Below, piece by piece: positions 11,601 through 24,010 of a stretch of 64,000 bases of DNA. The notes beneath the pieces were generated by a model. That model worked only from the letters and a program-made list of their open reading frames with translations. It made no database searches and was not told where the DNA came from. Origin of the DNA: Fratercula arctica (lineage: Eukaryota > Chordata > Aves > Charadriiformes > Alcidae); assembly GCA_947846985.1 (NCBI GenBank), contig CANTUZ010000005.1, forward strand, positions 56,132,389-56,196,388, written 5' to 3'. The position numbers were made by a program, and so were the translations under genes. The first letter of the stretch is position 1, and each line of letters opens with the position of its first letter.

Positions 11601-14180
11601 CTCCAATATTAGTAGGACATTAAGTTACAAGATAATGAACACTTGTTTGAGGCTCTTGAAAAATTCCCTGGAAAACCTATTCATAAGATTTAACTTTGGA
11701 TTATAGTGCGTGGTGCTTAGAACACTCTCCATGGCATAAAAGGTGGGAGATTCCTGAGAGATGCTTAATTTATACACAGAGGTATTTTCATCCATGGCAC
11801 CAACACACTAAATGGTTGACACATTAACCTTCATTCCACCATCGACATCACCATGTCATCGCTGGTCATATTCTGATCAAGACCAAAATTTTCCTGTCTC
11901 TGACCACTTTTTTTGAAAAACTGACCCATTTGCTTGCAAAACCAGCACATACCAAAACTGAGAATCTCTCTGACACAGATTAAGCATTTCTGCTCAAGTC
12001 CATTTTAAATTTAAATTGGTCTCCAGCAACGCGACTATGTTTTTTGCTTTGTTTCCAAATTTATCTCTGGCAAAAAATGACCTGGGCTTTCAGACATCAC
12101 TTGTAAATTTTAGCAAACAACTTCTTTCATAGGAAAGACAAGATTATCAAAGATTTCTATTGTTAGGTTTCAGTCACTGAGAGGTCAAAAAAAAGACAGA
12201 TGACCTCCAGATTTGATATTTAATTGACTGCAGCTGTTCTATAGTCTGGGGAATAATTGGCATGTAAAAGAGCATTAAACTATGGGCATTATGATTCCCT
12301 CACCCTGACAATAACATTTCACATCATTACGGTGGAAGAATGACCTGCATGGCTGACCAAATCAAGCCTCAGGTCACTTCAATAATTAAAAAGATAGGTA
12401 AGATCAATAACAGCAAATGGTAGCACTTTACAGCACAATAACTGGTTACATGTAGTATAACTGGCAGTAACAACCTCATATTTATTAAGGCTGGGTGAAA
12501 TTAGGAAGAGGAAGAGAAAAACCAGTGAAGTGCAATTGTACACATTTGTTTTCTGGTCATCAATATTTAGTTTGTTACGGAATTTCGGTGACTCATTGAT
12601 TGTGGAGATGTGTAATCAGCACACAGATTTTATTTAAGCATTGATCTTTCAGTCGAAAGCCCCGTAGCCCATCTCCTCGAGAATTTGTGACTTGTCAAGG
12701 CCAGGCAAGAAATGGCACAACAACTGATACAGACTGTGCTCCGTTCTACACACACACGTGGGTGATCGTTCAGATATCAAGACATCTCTTCAGGCAATGT
12801 ACTGCCAGGACTTCCAAAAGCAAGGTGGGTTTCTGGTATTCAAGTAGCAACAGTATGCACAGCACTCACGGATTTTTTGGAGAGGAAAAAAAAAAAAAGA
12901 AAGGTTTAAAGCACAGAAATGTTTTCAGACTATTAAAACACTGCACCTCAATTTGTTGTGAACTGTCTCTCCACTTGAAGTGTCATGCAGTAACCTGATC
13001 ATTGACACAATACTCTATTGATATAAAACCTATCCAAAATCAACTGATCCTTCTCGATTATGCAAAAATGCAGTTGTCTTAATGGGATGGAGGGCATCCT
13101 TCATCACATAATTGGATCTAAAATAAATCCAAATTTAAAATCTCTTGGGGAATATTTTTTTAATCTTAAAACTCGGTTTCTTAAAAATAAAAAACAAAAG
13201 GACCATTTTGACAATGTTTAGAACGTACATGCATTAAAAAAGCAAACACTAATTTTACATTCATGACAGTCGCCTCTCCCGGGCGTACATCCACTGGCTT
13301 TGTGTATCATTTTGCCTACACCATTTGGTATAAACTCCAACACTGTGACTACTCTGATTTTTACCAGCTGCATCTTTTTTTCCATGACCGTGGAAGGCAG
13401 TTTAGTGGGCAGTGCCAGGAAACTGGAGTCAGTGGGAGAACCAGCAACCTGCTTGTCCTGGGGGAAGATTTTCACCTTTTACCCTGTTTTCAGAGCCTGT
13501 GTTTAGCCTGTTGAAGTTGTCATGACAATAACCATTTGCCATCAATCTAAAATGGGTTTTAAGTTGCTTGTTGTTGAGCAAAAAGATCATTGTAGGCCTG
13601 TAAGTGATACCTCTCAAACTTTAGCCTTTGTTGGCTGACAGACCTCTTGAAACACAGCACACAGCAAAACTGTATCAAGATTAGAGAGCCTAACTGGTGA
13701 TAACTTTCAGTGTTATTATCTTAATAAACTTTCTGCACTTGATTAGCCTGGATAAAGAAGATATAGATCAGTCATGATAGCTGGAAAACTACAGATAAGC
13801 TGGTCATCCTTTCAAGATAAAAATGCCCATCTGTTCTAAGATTGTAATCAAGAGCCCTGTGCTGATATTTAGTCTATTCCTACATGGCCTCTAGCTAATT
13901 AAATACTAAGATGAAATCCATTGTTAATGCCTTCTCTTTTCATTTAACTCACTACATTGTATCTACTCTGTGCCTTTTTAAAGATCACAGCATACTAAAA
14001 AACCTTATGGAAGGTTATAAAAGCCACTTACACCTAGTCGCCTCTTACAGTTGAAGGGTTCAGGAGCAGAAGGGTTTATAACTCACTGCTCTTCAGTGAC
14101 AGCAAGAAATGTGGCTGTGCCACAAATCCAAATTCAGGTAACTCCATATTTCAGGGGGCTGTAGCTAATGAACAAATTTC

Positions 14181-14182
<2 letters not shown>
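8651..14182. other. Gene-free unique sequence
   Basis: AT-rich unique DNA with scattered short A/T runs (12886-12900). 13218-13514 is stop-poor on both strands (85 and 83 codons) with CpGs such as CTCCCGGGCGTACATCC; it may be a conserved element but shows no splice or family signal. No interspersed repeat was recognised. Confidence 0.6.
9742..9757 (+). promoter_or_regulatory. CTCF-like site
   Basis: CCACCAGGTGGTCCT matches about 12 of 15 positions of the CTCF core (CCACCAGGGGGCGCT). ACCACC and GGTGGT also form 6-bp inverted arms, which alone could explain it. A single weak match. Confidence 0.15.

Positions 14183-14217
<35 letters not shown>
14183..14217. repeat. 35-nt poly(T) tract
   Basis: The longest homopolymer in the window. 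Read on the minus strand it would be a poly(A) tail, but no AATAAA lies just before it (GAATAGGC precedes), so a retrocopy is not supported. Its length may be inexact because of sequencing. Confidence 0.9.
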
Positions 14218-14219
<2 letters not shown>

Positions 14220-15495
14220 CTATTCAGTCTTAATATTCCTACCGTGGATTCTCTTCTGTTTTACTTCGTGGGGTTTTGTTTTAGAAATTTACAGGTTGTA
14301 GGTTTTGTTTGTTTATTTGCGAAGTTGAGAAGGAGAGATTACCAACACATTACTCATCCAGGAGTGTGAATGAATAAGAATTAGGACTGAAAAGGATTAG
14401 GTGTGGAGGTAATTCTCTGCCAACCTTCTCTACTTTGCAGAGATATAGTTGAATGGATTATGGAAAAGCAGTAACCTTTCCTAATTAAGGTTGCTGGTAG
14501 TACTGCTACAGTATTGCTTCTTCCATCATGGAGTTATTCTGACTATGTCTGGATATATAATTTTTTTCCCTGATAATTTTTTAGAATACAAAGTGTCTTC
14601 TTGATTATCTGAAGTGACTTCTCAATTTTCAGCCCACAAAACTGCAGTGTATATGCCTCTATCTGATCAATCAGACTCTGTTGTGCTTTGAACTCAGAAA
14701 TACTGGGAGGTATATATTTATTCTATCGACTGTTATGAAAGTATCTACTTACAGTCTTTATTCATACAAGCGCTCTATCTTGACTGTTTAACCGTTCATT
14801 AACAGACTGCATCCAGCCTACTTTTTTAACCTTAAACATTTATTCCACAAGTCATTTCCACCTTCCAATAGACAGACTAAACCCTCATTTTTCTGCAGGA
14901 GAAAACTAAAGTGAAATGTTGTATTTTGTATATTACTTATGTTGTTTACTTACCTCTGCCATTAATACCACTGCCTTCCACTGGAATTTGGCTATTCTGC
15001 GCTACGTTCTGCCTCTCGCTTCTGGGTCTCAGCTGACTTTGCTCTGTGATGGTTTTGACAAAACTATCTTGAGCGATCAAGGACCCCTGGCATTGCAATG
15101 TTCTGACACTTCTAACCTCTCTGTGTTGCCCCAAAATGTCCTTCCTTCAAGATATATTCCATTAATTTATTTCTTAGCAAAATTACACTAGCAACTTCAG
15201 TGTTTGCTAGGTTTATTCCAACCTCTAATGTCATCACAAACAAATTTCATATCCATTTTAGCACCCCCACTTTACAGTTGTTTATCAGGTCATACTTTCA
15301 AACAGCTGCCTCTACCATGTATTCCAACTTAACTTCTAGCTGTGCTTTACTACACTATTTCTCTGTCTCTCTCTTTTCCAGTTCCTGTGGCCCTTCTTTA
15401 TCTTAGCCCCTGCTATGCCAGGTATCCTCTCCACATTAGTTCCAGACCTTCTAGGCATACATGTTTCTGTGTCCCCATCTTCCTTTGGGGAGAAG

Positions 15496-15526
15496 AAAAA
15501 AAAAAAAAAAAGCAAAAAAAAAAAGC
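15496..15526. repeat. A-rich tract
   Basis: Two runs of A separated by GC after GGGGAGAAG. Lysine-rich peptides read across it are artefacts. Confidence 0.8.
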
Positions 15527-18234
15527 AATTTCCATGCAAGTCTTTGTACCCTATTTTATCTTAGCCCTACAGGCAAGCAGACTTCTAACATAGCTTTAGG
15601 AGCTTCCTGTATGCACCTTCTCTCTAGAACTTCTCCCGCTTCCTCAGCGGTGAACCCAAGTCCAAGATAAGCATGCTGCCTTTGTTCCTATCCTGATTTC
15701 CCCCACTGCATTTTTTTTCTTTCATGCCTCTTTTCTTCTTGTACCAGTTTTCCTTCTAATTTTAATCCACTGTCTCAAACCCACCAACAAATTTCACACA
15801 ACACTTCAGATTAATTCATTAGCATCTGTGCAAGCATACTAACATAAATTCATATTAAAACATCAGAACTTTCTATATTATAGAAATCTTAGTCACTTCT
15901 GAGTTCTAATACAGAATTTATTATCACATTATTCATGAGGTTTATTTTGACAGAAAAAAAAAAAAGAATGAAGCAATGGCCATATATTGTTCTACAGAGG
16001 TCTGTTTTGGTAGAGCTAGATTTTATAATTGTCAAGAAATATAGATGGAAACTGTAAAGCCAGGCAGAATATAGTAGTGTTTCAGGTACCTAAAGATGAT
16101 GAGCGAATTGTCCTACCAGATGTGTCCAGTTGCCACCGAGCAGATTAGTTTATCTCAAGGAATGGGTGTTAGGTGGGGTATCAGAGCACTGAAGACAAGT
16201 GGGACCTGCTGTTTCTATTCCTCTGTATTTTCAGTCACTCCCATTGTTATTCTGGAACCCATGTAGAAATATCCATCCCTTGATAGACTTTTCTCCTGCA
16301 GGGATCAAAGGCCATCCCTTCTTTCCTAAACACACTTGCATACAGCTCTTTTCCACTGCCTGACAAAAGCCATCACTGGCACCAGTGCCAAGCATTGTGA
16401 ATAATCCTGCCTGCAGATACCTAATGTACAAATTCATACTTCTGCTTTTTATAAACACTGCTTCAGCTACACCATCTGAGCCTAAGAAATTAGTTCAATA
16501 TAACAGTGGGTGTTGTTCCATTGGACATACATTCACCAAGTCTTTTCAAGATTAGATTTAACTTAATCTCTGCTTTTCTAATGATTTTCTTGAGGAGGGA
16601 GGTGGACGGAGGGAAGACAGAGTGGGGACAAATTGTTCTCAACCTACAATTAGGATGCACAGGAAAAAAATAGGCTGTCCTGTGTAACTTAATATTTGCT
16701 TCCCACAAATAAATTCAAATGCACTGGAAAGATGCAGATGACATGCCACTCTCATTCATCTTCAGGTGTCAGGCCAGCCAACTCTATTCCTGCTGAAGAA
16801 ACTTTTACCTCATCAACAGCTTCTCTGTCATTCCTTGAATGTCTCGGTCTGATTTAGTTTTGCACACAGATTCTTGTTGGGTGGGTTTTGTTTCTTTGTG
16901 GACTACCCTCGGTGTGAGACTAGCTTCTAGAGAATACCTTCTTCTTGCAGTCCCTATAACTACCTCTTATTTATAAAGTAATTTTGAGTGCTTAAAGTAC
17001 AGATAAGAAGCAAGACTCCAGAAAAGGAGTGTATATGCTGATACTGTGATTTCCCTCACCTAATTTTAATTCTGCAAGGCTAGAGTTTAGTATGAACTGG
17101 TTGTCGAGGCATCTCTGTAGCTGGTGAGAGAGAGGGGTGATTTGTCCTACTGTAGGGTGGTAACTATCTGCAGAGATTGTTTGAATGAATCACTTTTTGC
17201 AGCTGACACAAGCTCTCCACTGACATGGAAGGGAGTCCAGAAGATACCTAACTTTTCACTGCTAAAGTAACGCTTGAAGTGTAACTCACCTTAGACACGC
17301 ACATCTGTTCTAGAACTTGCAGAAAGCAAACGGTTGTCCTGAAACCTTATTCTGTCTATCCACACACAGTTTCCTAAAAGCTTTTACAGCAAATAGCTTC
17401 TGGAAAGAAATAATAGGGAAAAGAATAAACACTCTGACTGCTGGCAGCAGCATCTCTCTCAAAAGCTATTTGCATATACAAATTAACAGTGCAAATATTT
17501 CTTTCAAGACTTACACACTAAGAAAAAGAACATTATTATTCTTGTTGAAAGATGGTGCTGCAGGTTAATACTTTCCATAACCGTATATGTTAGTTTTCAT
17601 TCACATGGTGCTAAATTGTTATTCCCAGTAACGGGCTGAGTAAGGGGCACTGCCAAACTGTGCTGCTCCTTGGAGAGATCAGTCAGTTCCCCAGGCGCAA
17701 AGAGGACACATCACCTGAATGACGTGATGCTGTGAAGGTCCATCTCCTGCCTGGGTCCTATGGGCCCCGGCTGAGCCTCCGAGGGTATTCCTGAGTCCTG
17801 CAGATCACGTGCAGGGTGTGCACAGCGGAGGGAACCTCGTACCGGAAAGTATGGAATGCGGCCATTTTTAGGTTTTCGAAAAGAAACAGCTTAGCTTTAA
17901 ATGATGAAAGAGTAAAATCTTGGCTAATGAGAAAAAAAGAGTAATGTTGTAGGAACGGGTGTTATAAGGCACAGAGACACTCAAAGGGAATACAAGTGAA
18001 CGAGGTGTCAGGCCTGGTATTACTGGGACAGGATAGAGGGCAGGCAGAGAGACGAGACAATTGACAAGTCTAAGCCATAAGGGTGTTTTTAGATACCAGA
18101 ATGTAGAAGCTAATCAAAGGTTTTTTCATACCAGAGCAGGCTTCAGCCCTGCCTAGTCTATTGTGCTACAGCTGTCAGTGCCCAACTCTAAGATGATTAA
18201 GTTGTTTTAAAATATAATTTTAGTCACTGTACAC

Positions 18235-18256
18235 TTTTTTTTTTTTTTTTTTTTTT
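18235..18256. repeat. 22-nt poly(T) tract
   Basis: Homopolymer after TACAC and before GGTGACAAAAGG. No polyadenylation signal or target duplication is visible. Confidence 0.9.
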
Positions 18257-18969
18257 GGTGACAAAAGGTAAAATTCTTTCCTGACCATTGCTGGTATTAT
18301 AATCAGCTTATGTCCCGAAATGTATGATTTGATTATCCTTATTATCTTGGCTTTCATAGCTATAAAAATGTTATTAGTGATCATAAAAGTATCTGCCCCT
18401 TTTTACTCAAGTCAAATTATTTTACTTGGCTACCTCCTGTGGCAATGTACTCAGCAGGTCAAATATGTATTGCATATCTGAGCTTGTACAGAACTTTATG
18501 GTCCACAAATGATGTTTAAAATTTTACAAATCTTATAAGAGAAAGCCTTCCAAGTGATTTGATAAGTACTTCCTGCTCACTTGAGGACGATAAGGCTAGT
18601 GCAAGGATGCTTCATGGTGCTATATTTATTTCACTGTGAGTTTTAGGTGAGTCCTTGAGATACCGAAGTCATACACTTACTTAAGCTATTGGAAAGTAAG
18701 AACAAAAAATTAAGTTATCCTCAAGTAACTTTGATATTACTCTTCATTTTCCAAGCCTGTATCTTTAAAGGCATGTTATAGTTGTAGGTAAACATCACTT
18801 CTCACACCCTGTGGGGTGAGCTCACTGAATTGGGCCATTTTGGGTGTCAGACTAGACATCCCCAACCTGACTTTCATGAGCATTTGCAGCCCCTCCTGAC
18901 TTTACAAATTTCTGCCAAGCCACAAGACTCTCCTGACTGAGAAAAAGCTAAAATCTGGCAGAGGAACAG

Positions 18970-19390
18970 TAATGTTAAAAGAGGACTCCTATAGGGGTTG
19001 ATTCGGTAGAAGGCATCTCAGCCCAAGCCCCAGCTGAGGCTGTGCAGGGGCTGGCGGGGAAGGGTTAAACCTGGCGACAGAAGAGAATTAATGGTCAGTG
19101 TCAGAAACAGCAAAACAGCATCTGAGAGGCCAATACCCCGCTGGGCATAAACTTGACCTCACGCTGACCCGGGGCTGCCAGGCAGCCCAAAGAGCCACGG
19201 CCAGGTCCGAGGCGAAGCTGCGCGACCCGGGGGCCTCTGGCTATGATTTATTGACTGGCGTCTCCGCATGCTTGACTAGGGCTCTGGTCGTCGGTGAAAG
19301 ATGTATTGATTACACATTAGTCTGCGAGGACGGGCTGGCATCGCCGGCTCCGGAGGAACACGGACCAAGTCTCACACATTATTAGGTTTG
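18970..19390. promoter_or_regulatory. CpG-rich, GC-rich block; candidate enhancer or small CpG island
   Basis: About 20 CpGs fall within 19071-19365, while the neighbouring kilobases are CpG-poor. Homeodomain-type sites are embedded: TGATTTAT at 19244-19251 (HOX/PBX-like) and TGATTACA at 19307-19314. A 95-codon plus-strand frame (19098-19385) is open, but its peptide is unfamiliar and is explained by low stop frequency in GC-rich DNA. No TATA box or transcript start is evident. Retained CpGs suggest an unmethylated regulatory element. Confidence 0.4.
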
Positions 19391-20153
19391 GCATAATTCT
19401 AAGAGGACACATAGGATGGTTTTATTTTACCTGGCAGCCATGACATTCACTGATATAAAGGATATAATCACAGAAACTGAGTAAGATATTAATGTGGAAT
19501 TTTGTACAATAACTCTGGGAGCTCCAGACTGGAAACATATACACTGCTTTCTAACATGTCACCATTTAATTTAGCATCCAAAACACTCTATCCATGCATA
19601 TTTTCTCAATTTCTGTCAGCTGAAACTCTGAAACAAGGGCATTAAAAAATTCTGGATACAGTGACCAAGAATACCAGAAGGAAGTATGCTTCTTTAAGTG
19701 CTTAGTTAGCTTTGCTTTCTGTTTACAAAACTGAAGAGTTTTTCTTTTTTTAAAAAAAAATACACATGGACAACTGTACTTTAATTATCCCTTTTCTGTA
19801 ATGTTTATTGTGACTCTGCCTTATTTACATATTTCCTTTCAATTGTAAAGTCATTAGTTAAAAAAGACTTGTTAAGCATCTACGAAATTGAGTGTGGGTG
19901 AATGTTAACAATGACAGTCTTCTGTATACTTGCTGAGTTCCAGAAAAAATGTGGGTTTAGAAATAAAATATATGATCTCTGTTTCAAATCACAACTCCCC
20001 TGGCATCAATTTAGGTCTTAATATCAGCCTGAACTCCTACATGATTTTAGAGAAACACCATTTAGGTGAAAAATCATTTAAAAAATTGCTATCATTATTT
20101 GAGAATAGCAATAAACATCACTCACGCTGTTTACTTTATCACTCAATTCTCAG

Positions 20154-20177
20154 CGCGGTTCGTCGCTGCTGGCCGAG
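20154..20177 (+). other. Candidate 24-nt microexon
   Basis: Eight codons' worth of CpG-rich sequence (CGCGGTTCGTCGCTGCTGGC CGAG) lies between ACTCAATTCTCAG and GTAAGGAAAA, which are good acceptor and donor matches. A pyrimidine-leaning stretch (TGTTTACTTTATCACTC) precedes it. Length divisible by three and under 28 nt fits neuronal microexons. Five CpGs in 24 nt contrast sharply with the surrounding AT-rich DNA. No host gene is identified, so this is speculative. Confidence 0.15.
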
Positions 20178-20627
20178 GTAAGGAAAACATTTAGTTAAAG
20201 AAAGGGGGAAGTCAATTTTTGAAGCTTTGTTGGTGCACACAAGCAGCGCAGATGCTTATTCGGCTTCCGATAAGGCCAAACCATGGCTCTTGCTCTGCAC
20301 CCATTCCTGAGATGTTGGGGTGCGCCCCCCGTGCCAGGGCAGAGGCACGTGCCTTGGTGGCCCCCTGCTTGGCAGCCCAACTCTCCAGCCAGGGCAGGGA
20401 GAGTGTCCACAGGGACCACCAAACCCAACACATCTATAAATTTGCTGCCTGCTCTGCCCCACCTCACCCTAAAATACCTCTCCACGGATCAGAGCTGGTC
20501 CCTGAGCTTACGAGTCAGGAGGCACCAGTATGACTCCCAACAGTACCAGGGCTGCAGCCAGGAGACTCAGATTAACCCCCCCAAGTAAAAATCCTTACGG
20601 AGCACAGACTGAGAACAGACATCTTTC

Positions 20628-20660
20628 TTTTTTTTTTTTTTTTTTCTCTTTTTTTCTCCT
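20628..20660. repeat. T-rich tract
   Basis: Eighteen T, then CTC, seven T and CTCC. It marks the right edge of a GC-richer stretch (20200-20590). There is no retrocopy signature. Confidence 0.85.
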
Positions 20661-20759
20661 ATTTCTCAAGTGATAGGATAAGCAGAAACCATTTGGAGGA
20701 GGGCAAAAACCCCACCAGTTAGGTTTGTATAGTCTGATCTGATTCTGCCCTACCTCATA

Positions 20760-20920
20760 GTCACATTCTAGTGAGTTAGTGCAAGCAGTGAATAACGGGC
20801 CAGCTTCGCAGAAAGTTTGAATTATAGCTAATTGTGTTAAGTTAATTTTAGTCTCATTGAGCCTGTAGCACACTTTATTGATTGTAAACAGAGTAAATTT
20901 AAAAGCCAAACCATAAAAGC
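20760..20920. promoter_or_regulatory. Candidate regulatory block with forkhead site
   Basis: TGTAAACA (20883-20890) is a full forkhead consensus. It sits after several TAATT homeodomain cores (AGCTAATTGTGTTAAGTTAA) in unique sequence. The evidence is motif-only. Confidence 0.22.
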
Positions 20921-22934
20921 CTCAAGTCTACAGAAAGAAACATGATATGTATGCGTACTAGCAGCATATCACTCATTCTAATTAAAACAAAAACACTGTG
21001 CTAATGGCGCGGGGGCCTGAAAAGGTGTTGTTCAGAGATGGTGAGATGTTTTCCTTTGACTGAATAACACATCTGAACCACATCATCAGCAAATGTTAAG
21101 AGAAATCTGGATTTGCTGGAAGGAGGATCCAGTTGTGGCTCGTGAAGATCTGGGCCATGATAACACAAGCACGAAGGAAAGGCTCCCCACAACACGTTCC
21201 TTCTCAGTGCCAGAGTCAATGCTGCACTACAGCCTGCTTTTCAATGAGAAACCCTACGACTGACTCAAATTTTCCTACACGTTTCAAGGCAACACTTCAC
21301 TTAAAGATTAATATTTATGCAAAAAAACCTTTCTGGTTTGTGCTTAAGACAGAACACTTTACCACAAAAAGGAGACAACTCTTCTCATCTTCATTACGAC
21401 AATAGTTACTGTAGAGCCTAATCTGGCAGGAACACATCATTTTCAGTGTGTAACCCAAGCAGCACTGAATCTGATGACGTGGAGTACTCAGAGATAACAA
21501 TCGTGTGAGTGAGGATGCGCAAATCAGACTCAGGCTGCAGCAGATAAATTGGTTTAATGCACAGCAGGATGATTCAAGATCTGTCAATAAAATTGCATAT
21601 GTTACATTGTGTAAAACTACGAAAATGAAAGCAGGAATCACTTTCCCCAGTTTACACAAAACCTTCTTCTTCTAAAACAGACACATAAAAGTGTTATCAA
21701 CCACTTCACATTAGGGCATTATATCGCACATAAGTGAAATATACATCTAAATTTCCAAAATAATATCAGTATCTGGAGACACTCTTTTTTAATGAAAAAA
21801 AGAACTATGGCATGCAAGAAAAAGGGTTTATGCAAAGTTGGAAATGGATTTTGTACAACATCCGGAAAGTACTAAACTTTTGTTTCATTCCTGTGTGGCA
21901 ACATATCACCTTGCTTCAGACAAATGGCACAAAAAATCTCATCTACCAAGGAAAAAGTTCTGTTTCGGAGGCAGGAGAAAAGTTCCTCCTCTGAGGTAGA
22001 AGGCTGTTGTACCACACACGCACAGCAACAAACTACCTAGGCCATTTTTCTTCTGGTGGGAGAATGGAACATATTTGTGAAAGCTTGCACTGAAGCAAAA
22101 CATATTGAAATGATACTGTAATGATCAAGCTAACGGCACCGCAGAACTCAAATTTCAATGAAAGTTTCCCCTTGTAAAAATAGGAAACACATATGAAAGG
22201 CATAATGTAAATGAGCACCTCCCCCCAGCCTCCAAAAAGTAAATAGACTGCAGCAAGCAATGACAAACCGAGCTGATGTCTGCCCCTCACGTCTGCTGGA
22301 GCTCTAAAATAAGAAAAACAATTATATCCAAATTTCTTCACATGCTAAAAGCTACTGATGTACACAGAGCAGCAGGCAAGCACTGGCTTCAGCGCTCACA
22401 CTGCTACCCTGAGAAGCACACACAGTCTAACCCTGCACAGCAGTGAAATACCCTGGGTAGCATCGTCTGTTGTCCCATTCATAGGACAGACACATGTAGG
22501 GCACACGCCAGAACATAGAAAAAAGTCTATGTTCACAACTTAACCAACCCCAGCAAGCCAGTCTGAGCTCAACAAAAGCAAGGAGAAGACATTTAGGGAG
22601 ATTTCCGTGTCCAACAACCAGATGCACTGATCCAAAAATGAAATTCCCAGTGGAATTCTGCAGAGGCAAGCAAAGTGTGACCCAGCTGCCTCCAGTCGGC
22701 AAGCACATCTTTGAACTGCATCAGAGCTGAGTTTGGGTCCTTCTGCTGTCTGTATTTTAAAAGAGCAAATTCTGTGAGGACCTAGATATCAACAAACTTA
22801 GTCCACACTTTTAACATGGTTCTTCTACACTGTCTCTCACGCTAGGTTACAACATGTGGCATTTGGTCACAAATGGCCATAATTAAAATACTTATAAGCA
22901 TGCACTATATGATAACATATATATAATTTTATGA

Positions 22935-23126
22935 TGAGGATGGTGAGACACTGGAACAGGTTGCCCAGAGAAGCTGTGGATGCCCCATCCCTGGAGGTGT
23001 TCAAGACCAGGCTGGATGGGGCTTTGAGCAACCTGGTCTGGTGGGAGGTGTCCCTGCCCAGGGCAGGGGGTTGGAACCAGATGATCTTTAAGGTTCCTTC
23101 CAACCCAAACCATTCTATGAATCTAG
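22935..23126 (+). mobile_element. CR1 LINE, 5'-truncated, includes the end of ORF2 and the 3' terminus
   Basis: A ~190-bp CR1 fragment. The plus-strand frame reads RHWNRLPRE then DAPSLEVFK, the C-terminal end of CR1 ORF2 (the endonuclease/reverse-transcriptase protein). The standard 3' UTR follows: GGGGTTGGAACCAGATGATC, CCTTCCAACCC and AACCATTCTATGAATCTAG. The terminal octamer array is short and imperfect (ATTCTATGA-ATCTA). The local frame stays open for 90 codons only because it reads through the LINE tail. No endonuclease or RT core is present, so the copy is dead. No target duplication is obvious, as is normal for CR1. Confidence 0.95.
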
Positions 23127-23504
23127 TATACACATATATCGCAAGGATGAAGTGTCCCATGTGCCACAGCTTGTATCCACATTGCTTCTACATTCTAAAG
23201 TGATTTTAGGAACAGATTACAAATACAAAATATTCAGAAAGTTTTTATTACGCTGTATCTATAAATTTGATCAATAATATTGTACAATTTTAAAACAAGT
23301 TTCTAGCCACAGGTGCGATAGAATCTCTGGGAGACAGAGGGGCTTTGGGGGGTGAAGAGGTGAATTATGTTCCTAGAGGAGAGAGGCACACTGCCAAGCA
23401 TACCACCTTTGGGAATGCTGAGGCAACAGCAGTCGGCGGCATTTTCAGACAAGACCATACTCTCTGTGGTACCAGGATACGAAAAGTGAAATGAAATCAA
23501 GGAA

Positions 23505-23528
23505 GGGGGGCGCAGGGGGGGTGGGGGG
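23505..23528 (+). other. Putative G-quadruplex
   Basis: Six G, CGCA, seven G, T, six G. The long runs can split to give four stacks. It lies in the purine-rich stretch ahead of the candidate regulatory block at 23640. Confidence 0.65.
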
Positions 23529-23639
23529 AGAAATAAAATTCTGCATGGCAAATAACTACACAGTGTAATGAAATTTCTATTTGTGGGTTACAAGGCTAAA
23601 ACTTTTTATTATGGTGCAACTGGGAGCTCTGTATTTAAC

Positions 23640-24010
23640 TCTTTCAGACGGTAAGTGCCGTTCACATCGTTTAAAATATAAATGTCACTAGCTAACCTGA
23701 AGGCTTGCTGTAAATCAAACCTGCACTGTATAAAAACTGTTATTTGTGTCCTAACGGGTCAAAGAGAAGAGGTGCCCTCTCTAAAAGAGCTGGATACCAG
23801 ATTCCCCTTTCATTGATCGAGGTTTCAACTCTGGGTGCTTGAGTTTATGACAAAAGAGTTCACAGCACCGCTGGCAGGAAGTCGATAGTTTGATAGATAC
23901 CCTTTGCAGTTGGTCCTGTCTCTAGCACTTTAACCACGCTTTCACTCTGACAGTTATTACTGCTGCAATAAATTCTTCAGTAAAACAAATAGGGCGCTCT
24001 GAAAATGTAT
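23640..24010. promoter_or_regulatory. Candidate conserved non-coding block
   Basis: Unique sequence with scattered CpGs (GTGCCGTTCACATCG, CATTGATCGAGG, GAAGTCGATAG) and no stop-free frame of note. It is unlike the AT-rich background. Nothing else explains it, and conservation is not testable from the sequence alone. Confidence 0.2.

Larger units (their letters stand above)
14218..18969. other. Gene-free unique sequence
   Basis: No gene or recognised element. 17630-17870 is GC-richer with CpGs (GGGCCCCGGCTGAGCCTCCG) but has no promoter hallmark. Homopolymers are listed separately. Confidence 0.6.
20178..22934. other. Gene-free sequence with a GC-rich stretch
   Basis: 20200-20590 is GC-rich and open in five overlapping frames on both strands (68-104 codons), which reflects composition, not coding. 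The rest is AT-rich and unique. The 114-codon minus-strand frame at 21315-21659 is unfamiliar. Confidence 0.55.

Noticed and set aside
14183..14300. Minus-strand processed retrocopy ending in the 35-nt T tract
   Set aside because: No AATAAA at the right distance and no target duplication or mRNA-like sequence.
20195..20588. Five overlapping proline/arginine-rich frames
   Set aside because: All follow from GC-rich, stop-poor composition on both strands; none has a recognisable domain.
22931..23203. 90-codon host gene
   Set aside because: Its peptide is the CR1 ORF2 C-terminus read into the LINE 3' UTR and flanking DNA.
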